Positions 1 through 14,500 are shown, counted from the first letter of the stretch. The stretch is 64,000 nucleotides of DNA from Psettodes erumei (GCA_016785225.1 JAFBJZ010000878.1:231001-295000), one strand, 5' to 3'. Numbers and translations: made by a program. Notes: generated from the sequence alone by a model not told the origin.

Positions 1-117
1 GGAGAAGACCGGCGGGTTGTCGTTGACGTCGGTGACGGTGATGGTGACGAGGACGGCGGACGACAGAGGGGGGTCGCCTTCGTCCGCCGCCTGCACCGTC
101 AGAGAGTAGTGAGGCAC
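1..117 (-). CDS. fat2: fat2 exon 18 (partial; continues beyond the left edge)
   Basis: Residues 3384-3422, VPHYSLTVQAADEGDPPL to TDVNDNPPVFS. The acceptor ctccag lies at 118-120. The frame is open to position 1, so the exon end is not in the window. Confidence 0.85.
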   Translation of the reverse strand, partial: MPHYSLTVQAADEGDPPLSSAVLVTITVTDVNDNPPVFS

Positions 118-2791
118 CTGGAGAAGGAAGAAGTTAATTTAATTTGGTTTCTACCCGCCCGCCGCCCGGCGGCGTGAAATATAAAGTCGTCACGCGGCCT
201 CCTGACCTCCTCTCGGTCCAGCGCGGTCCGCACGGTGATCTCGCCGCTGCGAGGGTGAATGGTGAACTGCTGCAGAGGGTCGCCGCTCACGATGGAGTAA
301 CGCAGCAGGCTGTTGACGGGACCGTCCTGATCGGTGGCCGCGACCTGCGGGGGAAAGACGTTCTCCTTAATCCGGCCTCTTTCTGAGCGGTGTCACAGAG
401 TAGATATAAATAAACTGACGAAAATAAAGTTTAGAAGCAGTTTTGACTTAATAGCTGGAGCTTGTTTATAAGAACCAAAAAAAAAGATATTAGCTTTTTT
501 TAGCTTGAACACAATAAATTAGCTTGTTTTAGCCTAATTTCAACCTAACTACAATAAAAGCCCGTTTTTAACAAAGCTACAATATTAGCTTAATTTAGCT
601 TTAATTTGAGATAACTACTGTATTAGCTTGTTTTAGCCTAACTTTTAGCTAACTACAACATGAATTTGTTATTAGCCTGAAGCTTAATGTCGTGACATTA
701 GCTTAATGTAGCCTCAGCTTCTATTAGCTTCTTTTAGCCTAACTTTAAGCTAACGACAACATGAATTTGTTACTAGCCCGGAGCTTAATGTTGTGACATT
801 AGCTTGTTTTAGCCTCAGCATCTATTAGCTTCTTTTAGCCTAACTTTAAGCTAACAACAACATTAATTTGTTATTAGCCTGGAGCTTAATGTTGTGACAT
901 TAGCTTGTTTTAGCCTCAGCTTCTATTAGCTTCTTTTAGCCTAACTTTAAGCTAACGACAACATGAATTTGTTATTAGCCTGGAGCCTAATGTTGTGACA
1001 TTAGCTGGTTTTAGCCTCAGCTCCTGATGTGTGATATTCTCCTTTCACGGGGGAAAAAGAAAATAGTTTGGGGACAGTGGACGATGAATGAAAATCTCTT
1101 ACAATAAAACTATGTTCTGATCCGGTTCTTCGACGTTAGCTCATTTGAACAATGGGTCCTGTAATTTCCCCGCCGACAGTTGAAACATTTCAGGCGGTGA
1201 CGTGGGTGCCGTTAGCGGAGACATGGGACCCGGGGTTGGGGGGGGGTGACGTCAAATATGAAAGCGTGTGATTACAGACTCATCATCCGGCCGCGGCGCG
1301 ACCGTCAGCGGGTCGCCGAGCCGTGTTATTATTGCGGCCCGACAGATGACGGCGGACGTGTCGTCGGGTATCCACATTATTATTTTTTTTTTTTTTTTTA
1401 AACATGCGCACAAGGTTTTGTTTTGTGTTACATCTTGACGTGTGTGTGTGTGTGTGTGTGTGTGTCGAGGCGTGAAAAACTCGCCGTTTCTGAGGCGACG
1501 GATAACAGAGGAATATGGAAATGTATTGAAAGTCAAATTCAATTCAGCGATTCAATTAAAGATTACTCGCGCGTCGGCGTCTGAGTGATGTATGAACGTG
1601 CCCGTGACTCGCGCCTCCTTCACGATAAAGCAAAACATTCATTTATGCGACGCGACCTTCGACGTTTCCACTGCTCCAGAGGAAAAAAAAAAGCCGCCGG
1701 TCGTTTGATTCTTTCACCAACACATCTCCGTACCTTCATCACCAGGCGCCCGGGCGTCAGGTCCTCCGAGATCTCGGCGCCGTAGCCGCCCCGCGCGAAC
1801 ACCGGCGCGTTGTCGTTCACGTCCGTCACGTTGAGGATCACCGTGGTGACGTCGCTGAGGGACGACTTGCCCCGGCTCCCCTCCACGGACAGGAAGTACT
1901 CCCGGGCGACCTCGAAATCCAGCGGCGCGGCGAGGGTCAGGAGGCCTGCGGGCGGAAGGACGCGTCAGAAAACCCCCTCGAACCTTCAACACCCAACCTA
2001 CCGACGCCGAACCCGGCAAGTTCCACTGAGCCGGCGGGTCCGTCGTTAGGAATACATGAGGCCCGGCTGACGAGGCTCAGAACTTTATTTTATATTCCAG
2101 TCAAGACTTCTGCTCCTTCTTCTTCTTCTTCTTCTTCTTCTTCTTCTTCTTCCCTCGTGAGCTGTGGGACGATCGATTCGCCGTGGAGCTTCCTGAATCA
2201 CGACGACTTCTCGGGTTCACCTGGGGTTCAGCTGCCAGAACCCAACCGGACCGACCAATGGAGGGATGGGTCGGTCGCTTGTTTGTTTTTGTTTTTTTTA
2301 AATCAACAAGTCAACTGAACAACAGGTTTCCAATGATATAACGCAGAGAACCGTGACACTTTTGGCACTTTGACTCAATAAGTGAATTTAAAAAAAAAAA
2401 AACCTGGTGATTAATTTTCGCCCGATCGATTCACTAATCGATTAAGTATCCTTCCTGCAGCGGAGGCGGTTGGTTCCGGCCCTGACGTGTCTGGATTGAG
2501 TCGCATGTTGAATTTTTTTTTTTTTAAAAAAAAAAAGAAGAATAAACCTAATTTGCAGGCGTCTGCACAGAAACGCCTTTTTATTTAAGGAGCTTCGGCT
2601 CAGATCAGTGAGTCACGACGACGACGTTCCTCGCCCCGACTTCATTTCCCCCGTTGTAAAGTCGTGTAGCGTCGCTCCGCTTGAATGCCCTTCATACTGG
2701 AATGTGGAATGTATATTACACGCTGACAGAAGTGATATACTATTAAAACGTATGCTCTCCTGCCTCTGAATAATACCCACCATAAGTCACA

Positions 2792-2824
<33 letters not shown>

Positions 2825-3203
2825 GGGTATCGTGTAACATATCTGACGGACCCCCCCCCCCCCACCCACCTCCGCCCCCCCAGCTGAGTTTAACCGTTCA
2901 GGAACCATCAATCTCTCCGCAGGCCTGACCTCGCTTTACGGCGCCGATGAAAGAAGCCTCAGCGTCATTAAGGCGGGTGGTGTGTGTGTGGGGGGGGCTG
3001 CTTTCACTTCGGGTGGTGTTAAGTCATTTGTCTGACGGAGCCAGACAGATCTTTCTTCTTCATCATCTCCTCCTCCTCTTCCTCTCGCTACTCGCTCGTA
3101 AACCCCGGTTCAAATCAGGCGCCGACAAACCGGATCGGAATAAAGTTTTACACCTGCGACGCCGAACAAATGCTGAAGAGACCCGGTGTCTCTTTTATTA
3201 TAC

Positions 3204-3234
<31 letters not shown>

Positions 3235-3418
3235 CTGGATGCACTGCGACAGAGAGTGTGTCTGTGTGTGTGTGTGTGTGTGTGTGCGCGACTCTCCCGG
3301 GCCGCGGGCCAAACTCTGGAGTCGCACTTCATTAAGGAAAAAAAAAACACAAAACGGGATCCAACGAAAACAACCGTCGCCGCAAACTAAACACCTCCAG
3401 GTTTCAACAAGTAAATTA

Positions 3419-3500
<82 letters not shown>

Positions 3501-3697
3501 TCTGGCTTTATTGATTTTTCTCTCTGAGATCAAGGGCGTTATTTCTTCATCTGCTTCTTGTTTCCTAATCATTTTTATTGAGGCGCTGACTTAGCGTTGT
3601 TTTTTTTTTTTACCACCACATCTTTTTTATATCCGTTTATTTGTTCGTCTCTCAGTTTCATTGTGGGTTTTATTGTTGGGTGTCTCTGCGCGGTGGG

Positions 3698-3742
<45 letters not shown>

Positions 3743-4131
3743 GTTCAGCATTAAGAGGAGCTGTGTAAAAACAGAGTGGAAGCACAGATCCTTTCTCCGA
3801 GTCGTGCTAGGCGAGGCGGACAAACAAATCTGGGGCGTCCTCCTCCCCCGAATTAAAGTCCTGGCACCGACTTCCCCCTCCGGCTTTAACTCCGTCCAAC
3901 ACCTGCGAGCGCCGCCGCCGCCCTTTGTCCCGCCGCGGCGCTCGCGGCGTTACGGGAAACAACGCGGGACATTTCCCTGCGCGTCGACGGCGGTTTCTTT
4001 GGTAATTATGGTAATGTGGCAGATTTATGACGGCAGCGACTTCAAATCCTGCGCGGTGTGTCTTTAACATAAACTGAGATACGGGTTGTGCCTACACGGC
4101 TCCCCCGCTGTCGGGTTTGTGTCGATAAGGG

Positions 4132-4169
<38 letters not shown>

Positions 4170-4289
4170 GTTTTGTTCTGAGCCTCATTCTGCGCAGCGT
4201 GAAGCGACTTCTCGGAAACGAGAAAGTGGGTGAAGGTGATTTGTCACCGTCGACTTAAATGACTCTGATTCCCACATGTCTTATTGTGT

Positions 4290-4344
<55 letters not shown>

Positions 4345-4695
4345 GACGCACACACAGAGACACAAAGACACAGTAAGGTGCAGGTTTTCAGAAACTCAAA
4401 CCGAAGACTGTTAAATACTGAAGGTGATTCAGTCTGACATCAATTTAAAGTAAAGAGAGCTACAAAGCTCACACACACATGCACACACACACACACACAC
4501 ACACACACAAGCTCACACACACACACACACACACACAGTGTTGCACAGGTACACAGACACTCATTACATATTCATTATTCCTGCTGCTCCCAGCGTTCAG
4601 ATTTTATTGTCCGTAACAAGTGTGGACGTGTAGAACAGGAAGTTAGCAGGTTAGCAGCTCCCCTACCACACGTACACACACACACACACACACGT

Positions 4696-4765
<70 letters not shown>

Positions 4766-5223
4766 CCCTCAACTTAAACCCAGCTTCTCCAGCTCGTTGG
4801 TCGGAGTAATCGCGTTCGTCACCTCCTCTTTATTTAGCATGAACTTGCCTCAGCGTTACCTGTTCACCAGGTGTGACTGACCTTCACACCAGGTGAACAG
4901 GTAACGCTCGAGCAGTGACGGCTTTTCTTAAAGGGACAGCGCCGTAATTACTGTGTGACGCACGTCTCAACGATGACACGTGAACATATAAACGCTCAGG
5001 ATCTACTCCGGTTTATTTACCAAAACAAAACGCACTTCCTGCCTTTAATGACATCACGTTGTTTAGCCGATCGTGTTGTGTGTCAGTTGTGTATTAGTAC
5101 TGGTGTGTGTGAGTGTGTGTGTGTGTGTGTGTGCGCACTGAGAAAAACGAGTGAATCGAATCCTGAGGTAAAAACTCAGAGAGAAGGTTTGCGGTTGAGT
5201 TTCTCGTGTAACTGAGTGAGTAA

Positions 5224-5290
<67 letters not shown>

Positions 5291-7165
5291 GTGTGCGTGT
5301 GTGTGTGTGTACGCAGAGATTCTATTGAGGAAGGAGGACATATTGATTAGCGGAAGCTGTAAACAGGGAGAAAGAGAAACAGCCGAGCAGCAGGAGGCGT
5401 CCTACATTATAAAGTTCTCCTCCTCCTCCTCCTCCTCCTCCTCCTCCTCCTCCGCTGACTGGTGTCGGAGCAGATCTCAACATCTGGTCTTACCGATGAC
5501 GTCACGTTCAGGAGCCCCGTGAATAAACCAAACTCGTACGTTTTTCCCTGAGTTTCTCCGATCGCCGCGTCTCGGCTCCTCAAACTTTCAAAACTGGCGG
5601 CGCGATCGATGAGCGCGGCCGTTAACGATCCGAGCTCCCGAACTCTGAGAGCGTTGTTTCTTCTTCTTACTTTTTTTTTTTTTTTTTAAATTTTAAACCA
5701 CCGAACGAGGACTCCAACTTTTAGCCCGACCGATGAAAGTTTTATTTTGGCCGGGCGGTGCTGCAATCTTTAAATCATGGGTCTGATTTTTAATTCTGCG
5801 CCCGCGGCGGCCTTCGTCCGCCTCGGGGTATTACGAGTATTGATTCCACATCACTAATTCACTGTAAACCGGCGACACACCGGAGAGCGATCCAGCTGGA
5901 GATATAAATATTTTTATTTTACAACCCTCTCTCTACTCTTTGCCTCACGTTTGGGATTATTATCACATCTCATTTGTTTGCTTTTCTTTTGAGAGTGGGA
6001 TTAAAACATCCACTTCCTGTGAGGCGATTAGCTTAGCTTAGCATGTCGTTGTTTCTGTAGTTTTAGAGGGAGTTTCTGCAGCTGGGTCCACGAGTTTGGG
6101 TCCAACAGAACCGGTCAGAACCGAACAAACGCTTCACCCGGACCCGGCGTGACAATCTGCGATTAAAAAGCCACGAAATCCGACTCTGACCTGTTCTGGA
6201 GTCCAGCAGGAACCGCCCGTCCTCGTTGCCGGAGACGACGCGATACGAGACGGGGTCCGGCCCGCCCGCCGCCGCCGTCCCCGGCGAGCGCCGACACGCT
6301 CAGAACCTCCGACCCGACCGGCAGGGACTCCGGGAGCCGGGCGGCGTACTCGGAGCTCAGGAAGACGGGCTGGTAGTCGTCCAGGGAGACCACGTCCACC
6401 GTGACGGTGGCCACGGAGTAGAGGTGGCGGGGCAGGCCGCGGTCGGTGGCCTTCACCTTCAGCTCGAAGACGGGCGGGGCGTCCGGGGTCAGAGGTCGCT
6501 CCAGCCGCAGGATCCCCGAGAACTCGTCCAGAGAGAAGTAACCGCCGTCGCCCGCCAGGAGGGAGTACTTCACCTCCGAGTTTATACCTGGAGACAGAAA
6601 ACGCAGCCGGTTGGTCACGTGACCTCGCTCGGACGTCGGCGCAATTATCAGAAACCACATCTGGATCCTCCGGAACAATAAACAGCCGTAAAAAGATTTT
6701 TATGTTCCCGCGTGTGCCGACAGAAACCGTCATCGCCGTTTATAACAAGGGGATCGTGTTACGACGCCGAAATCTGGGCGACGACGGCGAGTTCACCCTC
6801 GTCTACGTCATCGCGCGGACGAAACGGAGGCGGTTGAAGGTGGTTCCACCCTGACGGGCCTAAAGATGGCGCTACAGGAAAAGACCAAAACAACAAATCG
6901 TTGTTTTGTTTTTTAAGAGTTTTTTTTTACGGCTTATTTCTCTCTCGCGCCTCTGGAAAGAGACGGGAAAGAAAAAAGCGACACAACAACACACGTCTTC
7001 AAGTTTTTCAATTTTATTTACCGGCGGAGAATTTGAACGTGATCTCAGTTCCTTTTTCATTCGGATTTTGAGTTTCAAACTTTTCAAAAAACTCATTTCA
7101 GTGTGTGAGAAAGTTGCAGAGTCGACAAGCTGCTGCACATCTGAAGGAGTGGCCGACCTGTTCTG

Positions 7166-7221
<56 letters not shown>

Positions 7222-7309
7222 CGCTCTTTGTGTTTGCAGACGCCTTTGTGCAACTCCATGTCCGAGTGAATCTGCGCGTCTCATTGCTCAAACCAGTAAA
7301 TCTGAGCCT

Positions 7310-7351
<42 letters not shown>

Positions 7352-8463
7352 CTCGGGTTCAGAAGTGCTGATATTAAATAATTATTGGGGTCGAACTGTT
7401 TGCTGAAACACTGATTTCAAATCCAGACGGAGGAGAGAAAAAACAGATTTTTTTTTTACTTTATAAATTCTTGGTCTTAACCCTCCAGTCTTTTCCTTTA
7501 TTTGTCCTTTTGTTCTGTTTTTAATCCTCTTTTTTTTTACGACTTCTTTTCCCTCTGGATTTGGTTTCATCCCTTCATCTTTTATCGCGCGCCCTCCACC
7601 CGCCGACCCCCGTCAGAGCAGACTTCAGCTTTTTTAATTTGCAGCTTCAGGTCTGACGGCGCGCTCCTCAAATAAAGTGAGGTTCATGTGAGGAGGAGGA
7701 GGAGGAGGAGGAGAAAAGAAGAAGAAGAGAAAGAGCAAAGAAGAAGGAGAAGAAAGAGGAGGAGGAGGAGGAGAAAAGAAGAAGAAGAGAATGAGAAAAG
7801 AAGAAGGTGAAGAAGGAGGAGGAGGAGGAGAAAAGTAGAAGAAGAGAATGAGAAAAGAAGAAGGAGAAGAAGCAGGAGGAGGAGGAGAAAAGAAGAAGAA
7901 GAGAAGGAGAAAAGAAGGAGGAGAAGAAGGAGAAGAAAGAGGAGGAGGAGAAAAGAAAAGAAGGAGGAGAAGAAGAAGAGGAAGGAAGAGGAGAAAGAGA
8001 AGAATAGAAGAAGAAGAAGAAGGAGGAGGAGGAGGAGGGGAAAAGAAAAGGAGGAGGAGGAGGTGGATGAAGAGAAGAAAAGGAGGAGAAAAAGAAGAAG
8101 AAAAGAAAAAGCAGAGGGAGAAGAAGGAGAATGAGAAGAATGGGAGACGAAGAAGAAGAAATAATAGAAGAAGAAGAGAAAGACGAGGAGAAGAACAACA
8201 AGAGAAGGAGGAGGAGAAAAGAAAAATGAGGTGGGGGAGAGGAAAAGACGATGAAGAAGAAGGAGGAGGAGGAGGAGGAGGACAGATAAAATGTGGCGAC
8301 CTCCTGACCTCTCTCTTCAGGGCCGCCCTCAGATCAAACTGTTCCTCGACAGAAAAAAAAAAAAAAACTGTGAGCGTTGAAATTACCACACAGCTGGAAG
8401 GAGACGGGGGGGGGGCGGGACTTTCAGGAAGCAGAGGCGTTTATTATGTTAAGGATTAGTAAT

Positions 8464-8500
<37 letters not shown>

Positions 8501-11500
8501 GCACAAAGGCGAGCCTGTGCATTAGGCTTTAAAATCACTGATAATAGGATGAAGAGGTTTTTGTCGCAGCGTGTTGTGACCTGACAGAAGTTAGAAAACC
8601 TTCTCCGTGGTCTAAACGTGTTGGAAAAAAAAGAAACGTGCTCGGCGGCAGCTTACCCGTGTCCGGGTCTTTGGCGTATATGACGGCGACGGGCGTGCGC
8701 ACGGTGGTGTTGTCGAACACGGTGACCTCGTAGTGGCTGGAGGAGAAGCGGGGCGGGTTGTCGTTCATGTCCTGGATCATCAGCAGGATGTCCGCCTGGC
8801 AGGACCGGCCGCCGCCGTCCGTCGCCTTCGCCACCAGGTTGTACTCCACGTCCTTCTCGCGGTCCAGCACGGCGAGGGTGAACAGCTCACCTGAGGGTGG
8901 GGTGGGGGGTGGGGGTGGGTAGAGTCACAGTCAAGCCCGTTTTCACCAGTTTCCAGGCGCGAGTTAGCATGCTACACGCTAAAACGTAGGGCGTCAGGGT
9001 TAGCATGTTAGCAACGAGGGAAAACCTTGCTAAAATAGTTTTTGCTAGCGTCTCATCTATCATCTTAAAAACCTGCGAGCATGTTAGCTGGCTAGCTTAG
9101 CAGTTCGCCCACTAGCCTTGCGAGCTTGTCGCTACATTGCCGAGAATGTGGCAGGCTTCCTGATGCGACGCTAGGCTACTGGTTAGCATGCTAGCTTGCT
9201 ATACGAGCTAAAGCCGAGCCCGTCATTTCGTTTTTGTTTTTAATATTCGTAATCCATGCTAACTGGATCTGGAACAGCTAACCGCTAAGACCAACAAAGC
9301 AGTGCGGGTGAAAATATTATTGTTTTGTTAATTTATTAATGTGTCTTCACCAAAGCTAACTTTAATTTAATCTCATTTTTTTTTTTTGCGTAATCCTGCT
9401 AAGAGTCGAGCTAACTAACAAGCGGGGAGGCTAAAAGCCGTCCGATATCTTCCTGACGACACGAGACAAAGACGACAGAAATTAAGTGTGATGGATGTGA
9501 TGTGTCGCCCCCGACGACTAAAAGTGGGGGCGGGCGACAGAAATAGTTTGGACGCTCGTCAGGTCAGGGCCTGCCCGAGCAGCCGCTCGCGTTCGGACCC
9601 GTACCCGTCCTGTGGTCGAGATGGAACTTGTCGGCGTCGGGCCCGTGGAGGGTGTAGGAGACCTGGCCGTTGGCGCCCACGTCCGGGTCCGAAGCCGAGA
9701 CCTTCAGCACGAACATGCTGGAGGGCGAGTTCTCCATCAGCGCCTCCGTGTACACCAGCTGTGCGGCGGGGAGCGACAACGACAACAATCAGCGCCCACC
9801 GCTCGCGCGGCGAGGCCTCGTAAACGCAGCGGGGTTTTTTTTTTTTTTTAAACGCCCGCGAGCTGCGACAACGGCAAAAAAAAGCGATTTGAAAACATTT
9901 CATCAGCGATCACGCTTTCAGATGGAGTTGGTTCATGTCAGAGGTTGTTTCAGTTTAAAATCTTTACAGGGAGTTTATCAAAACAGACGCAGGTTTGATT
10001 CCCCAGGTGAGGCGTCCTTGAGCGAGACCCCTGGAAACTTTTTGAAGTCACAAAGAAAAAAAAAAAAACAAGAGCGAGATTTATCAGGATAATAATAAGT
10101 GAGGAGGCGAGCGCTCCCCTCGCTGATATCGACCTGTTGTTCTGCAGCGCGCGGGATTAAATATGAACGGATTAGCGCGTGCTGGTCCTGCAGATCCGGT
10201 TCTGTTTGTTGCGCCCACATCGTGTTGAGCGAGCGAACGAGGGAGTTTATCGAAAAGGAGCCTGCGTCTATAAATTTAATGAAGATAGTCCTGTTTTTTT
10301 TTACAAGGTTCACCATGATGCTCTTAAAAACCACAAACATTTACTGCGCTCTTTGTTTGTTTTAACTTTTCACTAAAAAACATCCAGTGAAACCACAATA
10401 ATGAGATTTTTTTTTTTTTTTTTTAACCAGCGGGAGTTTTAGGAGGCGCCGAGAAGCGTTTAAAACTTAATTTACTGAGAAAAGCGGAAAAAAGCTTTTA
10501 CTTCCCTCCGCGGTCGCCGCCCTCACCTGCTCGCACAGCGGGCTGTTGTCGTTGATGTCCAGCACGTGGACGTCCACGGCGACCGGGGCCTCGAACTTGC
10601 CGTCGGTGGCGGTGACTCGGAGCGCGTAGCGGTCCCGGGTCTCGCGGTCCAGACGCTCCTTCACGATCAGGCCCCACTCGCCCTCGTCCTGCTGGATGAT
10701 GGCGAACTGGCCCAGCGGGTCGCCGTCTGTTAATTATAGAGGTGAATTAATAAAGTTTTAAATGCTCGTTTGTAAACAAATAAAAAGGTAAATTATTGAG
10801 GAAGCAGAATCTCTTTCATTTGTTTTCTTGTGTTGTTTACACGACGCGTGTGTTTCCATGCATCGTGTTTACGCGTCTGATGAATAATTCAGTCTCCAAC
10901 GTGTTTTTTTAAACACTTTCTTGTTGTTTTTTGCTTATCATCAGGCTGATTCCCCTCCGATGTTGTTTTCTTTCCTTTTCTCTGCTGCGTCACAAAACGT
11001 AAACGTCGCCTCGTCTCTGGCAGGCACGCCGGCGCTAATTGGGCAACAAACAGCCCGCGGCGGCGTCGGGAGCGGGCGAACGCGTTCGAACACACGTAGG
11101 CGCCGCGAGCGAGAGAACGAGCGACTCCCGGGAGGACGGCTCGGGAGTTTTTCGGGAACGAAGCCGCCGACATTAAACACGACCTGAGGAAGAATCTCCT
11201 CGTAGTTTTAAAAAAAACGAATACATTTTTGTCGGCAGGCTCTCCTGAATTATTAAAAAAAAAAAAAAAATCATAATTTGAATCGGTGGGCAGCCTCGGC
11301 ACCTGACGCTCGGATTCTTCCTGACAAACCGGCGGCGGCCGAAATGTTTTCATGAATAATTCCCGTGCAAATGTTCCCCGGCTCCACTTTGCGCGGAGGC
11401 AGCGGCGTGACAGCGAGCCGCCTCCGGAGCGATCCGGGCGTAACCGCGGCTCCGCCGCATATTTGAGGCTTTTGTGTTTGTTGTACGCCGCGGGGCACGC

Positions 11501-14500
11501 CGTCGGTGCGCCCGCCCTGTCTCACACACACACACACACACACACACACCTGTGATGTAACACGTCACCAGGCGGTTCTCCAGAGACACGTCGGCGTCCG
11601 TGGTCGTCATGGAGACGATGACCTCGCCCGGCGCGCTGTTCTCCACCACCGAGCCGCGGTACACGTCGTCGGAGAACTTGGGCGGGTTGTCGTTCTCGTC
11701 CAGCACCGTCACCTCCACCAGGACGCTCGACGACAGCTTGGCGTCGCCGCCGTGGTCCGTGGCGACCACGTGGAACCGGTAGACCCGGGTCGCCTCGCAG
11801 TCCGCCTCGCGCGCCGTCGTGATCCATCCGCTGTCGCCGTCGATGGAGAAAACCTCCATCGCGGCGGCGGCGGCGTCTTCGGGCAGCGGCTCCAGGCTGT
11901 AGGTCACGAGGCCGTTCTTGTCTGTGTCCGGGTCATTGGCCGTCACCTGCGGATCAATGGAGGCAACGGTTGAAGCAGAACCAGAACCAGACAGTACCGA
12001 AGAGTCAACGCCTCCTTCATCTCACCTGAATAACGGTGGTTCCGGCGGGCGTGTTCTCGGCCAGGAAGGCCCGGTACGGGCTGGCGTCGAACACCGGCTG
12101 GTTGTCGTTGACGTCCTGGACCTGGACGCTGACGGACACCAGCGACGCCACGTCCGTCCCGTTGTGGTTCCCCTGGGCGATCACGTCGATCTGGTACCAC
12201 TTGGTCCTCTCGTGGTCCATGTTCTTCTGCAGCAGCAGGGTCCCGCTCTCCTTGTCCAGGCTGAAGACCCGGTCCCTGTTGCTCTCCACCGTGTTCCCGT
12301 TCACCAGGCTGTAGATGAGCGGCGCGTCCGAGTCGGCGCGCACCGAGCCGATCTCCGTGCCGACGGGGGCGTCCTCGGCCGCCGAGAAGGTGTAGAGCGG
12401 CTCGGAGAACTTGGGGAGGGGGACCTCGGGCGGCACCACCTTGACCTTGACGGGGACGGTGGAGTTGTAGAAGGGGAGGCTGCCGTCGCGGGCCTTCACC
12501 TTGAAGTTGAAGATCTTGTTCTCCAGGCCCAGCAGGCTCTCCTTGACGCTCACGACGCCGGTGAAAGGGTTGATCTCGATCACGTCCTCCGCCGCCTCTT
12601 CGGCCTCGTCCACGGCGTACGTGACGTCCGCGTTCTTGCCGTCGTCCGCGTCGTACGCCACGATCTGGATGACGGGCGAACCCTTGTTGACGGTCGACTG
12701 GATGGACACCTGGTACTCGGACGCTTTGAACTGCGGCACGTTGTCGTTCTCGTCCGTCAGGATGATCTTGACCGTGCAGAACGCCACTTTCCCGCCGCCG
12801 TCTTTCGCCATCACCTTGATGGCTATGACCCGCTGCGCCGGGTTTTCCCTGTCCAGCGCCTGCGTGGTGACGATCTGCCCGTCGCCGTCGATGGCGAACT
12901 TCTCCTCGGCGAGCTTGTTGATGATGGTGTAGTCGACGCTGCCGTACGGGCCGTCGTCGGGGTCGATGGCGGCCAGCCGGATCACGCGGGTTCCCGCCTC
13001 GGCGTTTTCGGCCAGCTCCGCCTCGTACACGCTCTGCTTGAAGTACGGGCCGTGCCGGTTGCTGTTGATCATGTCGATGTTGACCGGCGCCGTTTTCTGG
13101 AACACGCCGTCGGACACCGCCACCGTCAGGTTGTAGTACGGGTCCAGGTTCCGCTTGCAGACGTTGGAGAAGGAGATGATTCCCGAGGACTCGTTGATGT
13201 TGAAGTATCGGCCCTCGTTCCCCGTCAGGATTTTGTACTTGAGGTTGTCCAGGTCGCCGGCGTCGGGATCCGACGCTTGGATCTTGATGACGATGTGGCC
13301 GCACTTCGCCGTCTCGTCCAGCGTGGCTTCGTAGCCGGCGCTGGCGAAATCCGGCGGGTTGTCGTTGACGTCCGTGACGGTCACGAGGACGGCGGCTTCG
13401 GCGCTGAGGGGGGCGGCGCCGTTGTCGGTGGCTCTGACTTTCAGGTGGAAGCGCTCGGTGTCTTCGTGGTCCAGCGCTCGCGTGGTGACGATCAACCCGC
13501 TGCGAGGGTCGATCTCAAAGAAGTCCGTCTCGTTGCCGCCCTCCGTCCTCACCAAGCCGAAGGTCAGGTCTTTGTTCCTGCCGGAGTCGCGGTCGGAGGC
13601 GGACACCCGCGCCACCGGCGTTCCCGCCGGGAGCCCCTCGGCGACGTCCGCGCTGTACGTCGTCTGCGAGAAAGCCGGCGCGTTGTCGTTCACGTCCTCC
13701 ACCTCTATCTCCACCGAGGCCTCCGAGAACGCGCCGGTGACGGAGTCGGTCGCTCGCACCGTCAGCACGTGCAGGGTCTGGCTCTCGTAGTCCAGGGGGT
13801 CGGTGACGGTCAGCACGCCGGTCTTGAAGTCGATGTGAAAGTTCTTGGAGGCGTTCTCCTCCTCCAGGTTGTAGATGAGCCGGTAGCCCTCCGGGTTTCG
13901 GGCCTGGACGTGCAGGATGGTGGTGAAGGGCGGGACGTTTTCGGGGACTTTCAGCGGGTAGAGGACGGTCTGGAACACGGGGTTGGTGCGATTCCTCACC
14001 TGAATCGTGAGCCGCGCCGCCGTCACGCGGCCCGGCTCGCCCTCGTCCGCCGCCAGCACCGTCAGCGCGTACTTGTTCAGGGCTTCGAAATCCAGCGGCC
14101 TCCGGAGGGACACGTCGCCGACGTCGGGGTCGATCCTGAAGAGGTCGTGGTCCTCCTCCAGCGAGTACACGACGTATCCGTTTTCCCCCAGATCCGCGTC
14201 CGCGGCGGTCACCTGATACAGAACGTCTCCCGGTTCGGCGTCCTCGGATATCATCATGGAAAACGGCAGGTTCAGAAACTGGGGGGCGTTGTCGTTGACG
14301 TCGTCTATAAAAACCTTGACCTGAGCCGTGGCCGTCCTGGGGGGCGTCCGCGCGTCTCGCACCATCACCACCACGTCATACGCGTCGCGCTCCTCCCGGT
14401 CGAAGGGGATTCCCGTCGTCTGGAGGACGCCGGACGTCCGGGAGATGGCGAACCTCCCCGCGGGGTTCAACACGGAATACAGGAGAGGCTCGTTCAGGTG

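Larger units (their letters stand above)
1946..6190. other. fat2 intron between exons 16 and 15, microsatellite-rich
   Basis: This 4.2-kb intron shows no further cadherin exon. It holds (TTC)n at about 2115-2150, at least ten (CA)n/(TG)n arrays (longest near 3420-3499, 4675-4762 and 5229-5311), (TCC)n at about 5418-5452, poly-A/T runs, and the inverted repeat at 4852-4908. Confidence 0.7.

Noticed and set aside
7634..8459. Ser/Phe/Pro- or Arg/Glu-rich open frames of 170-250 codons
   Set aside because: They are translations of the homopurine tract inside a fat2 intron.
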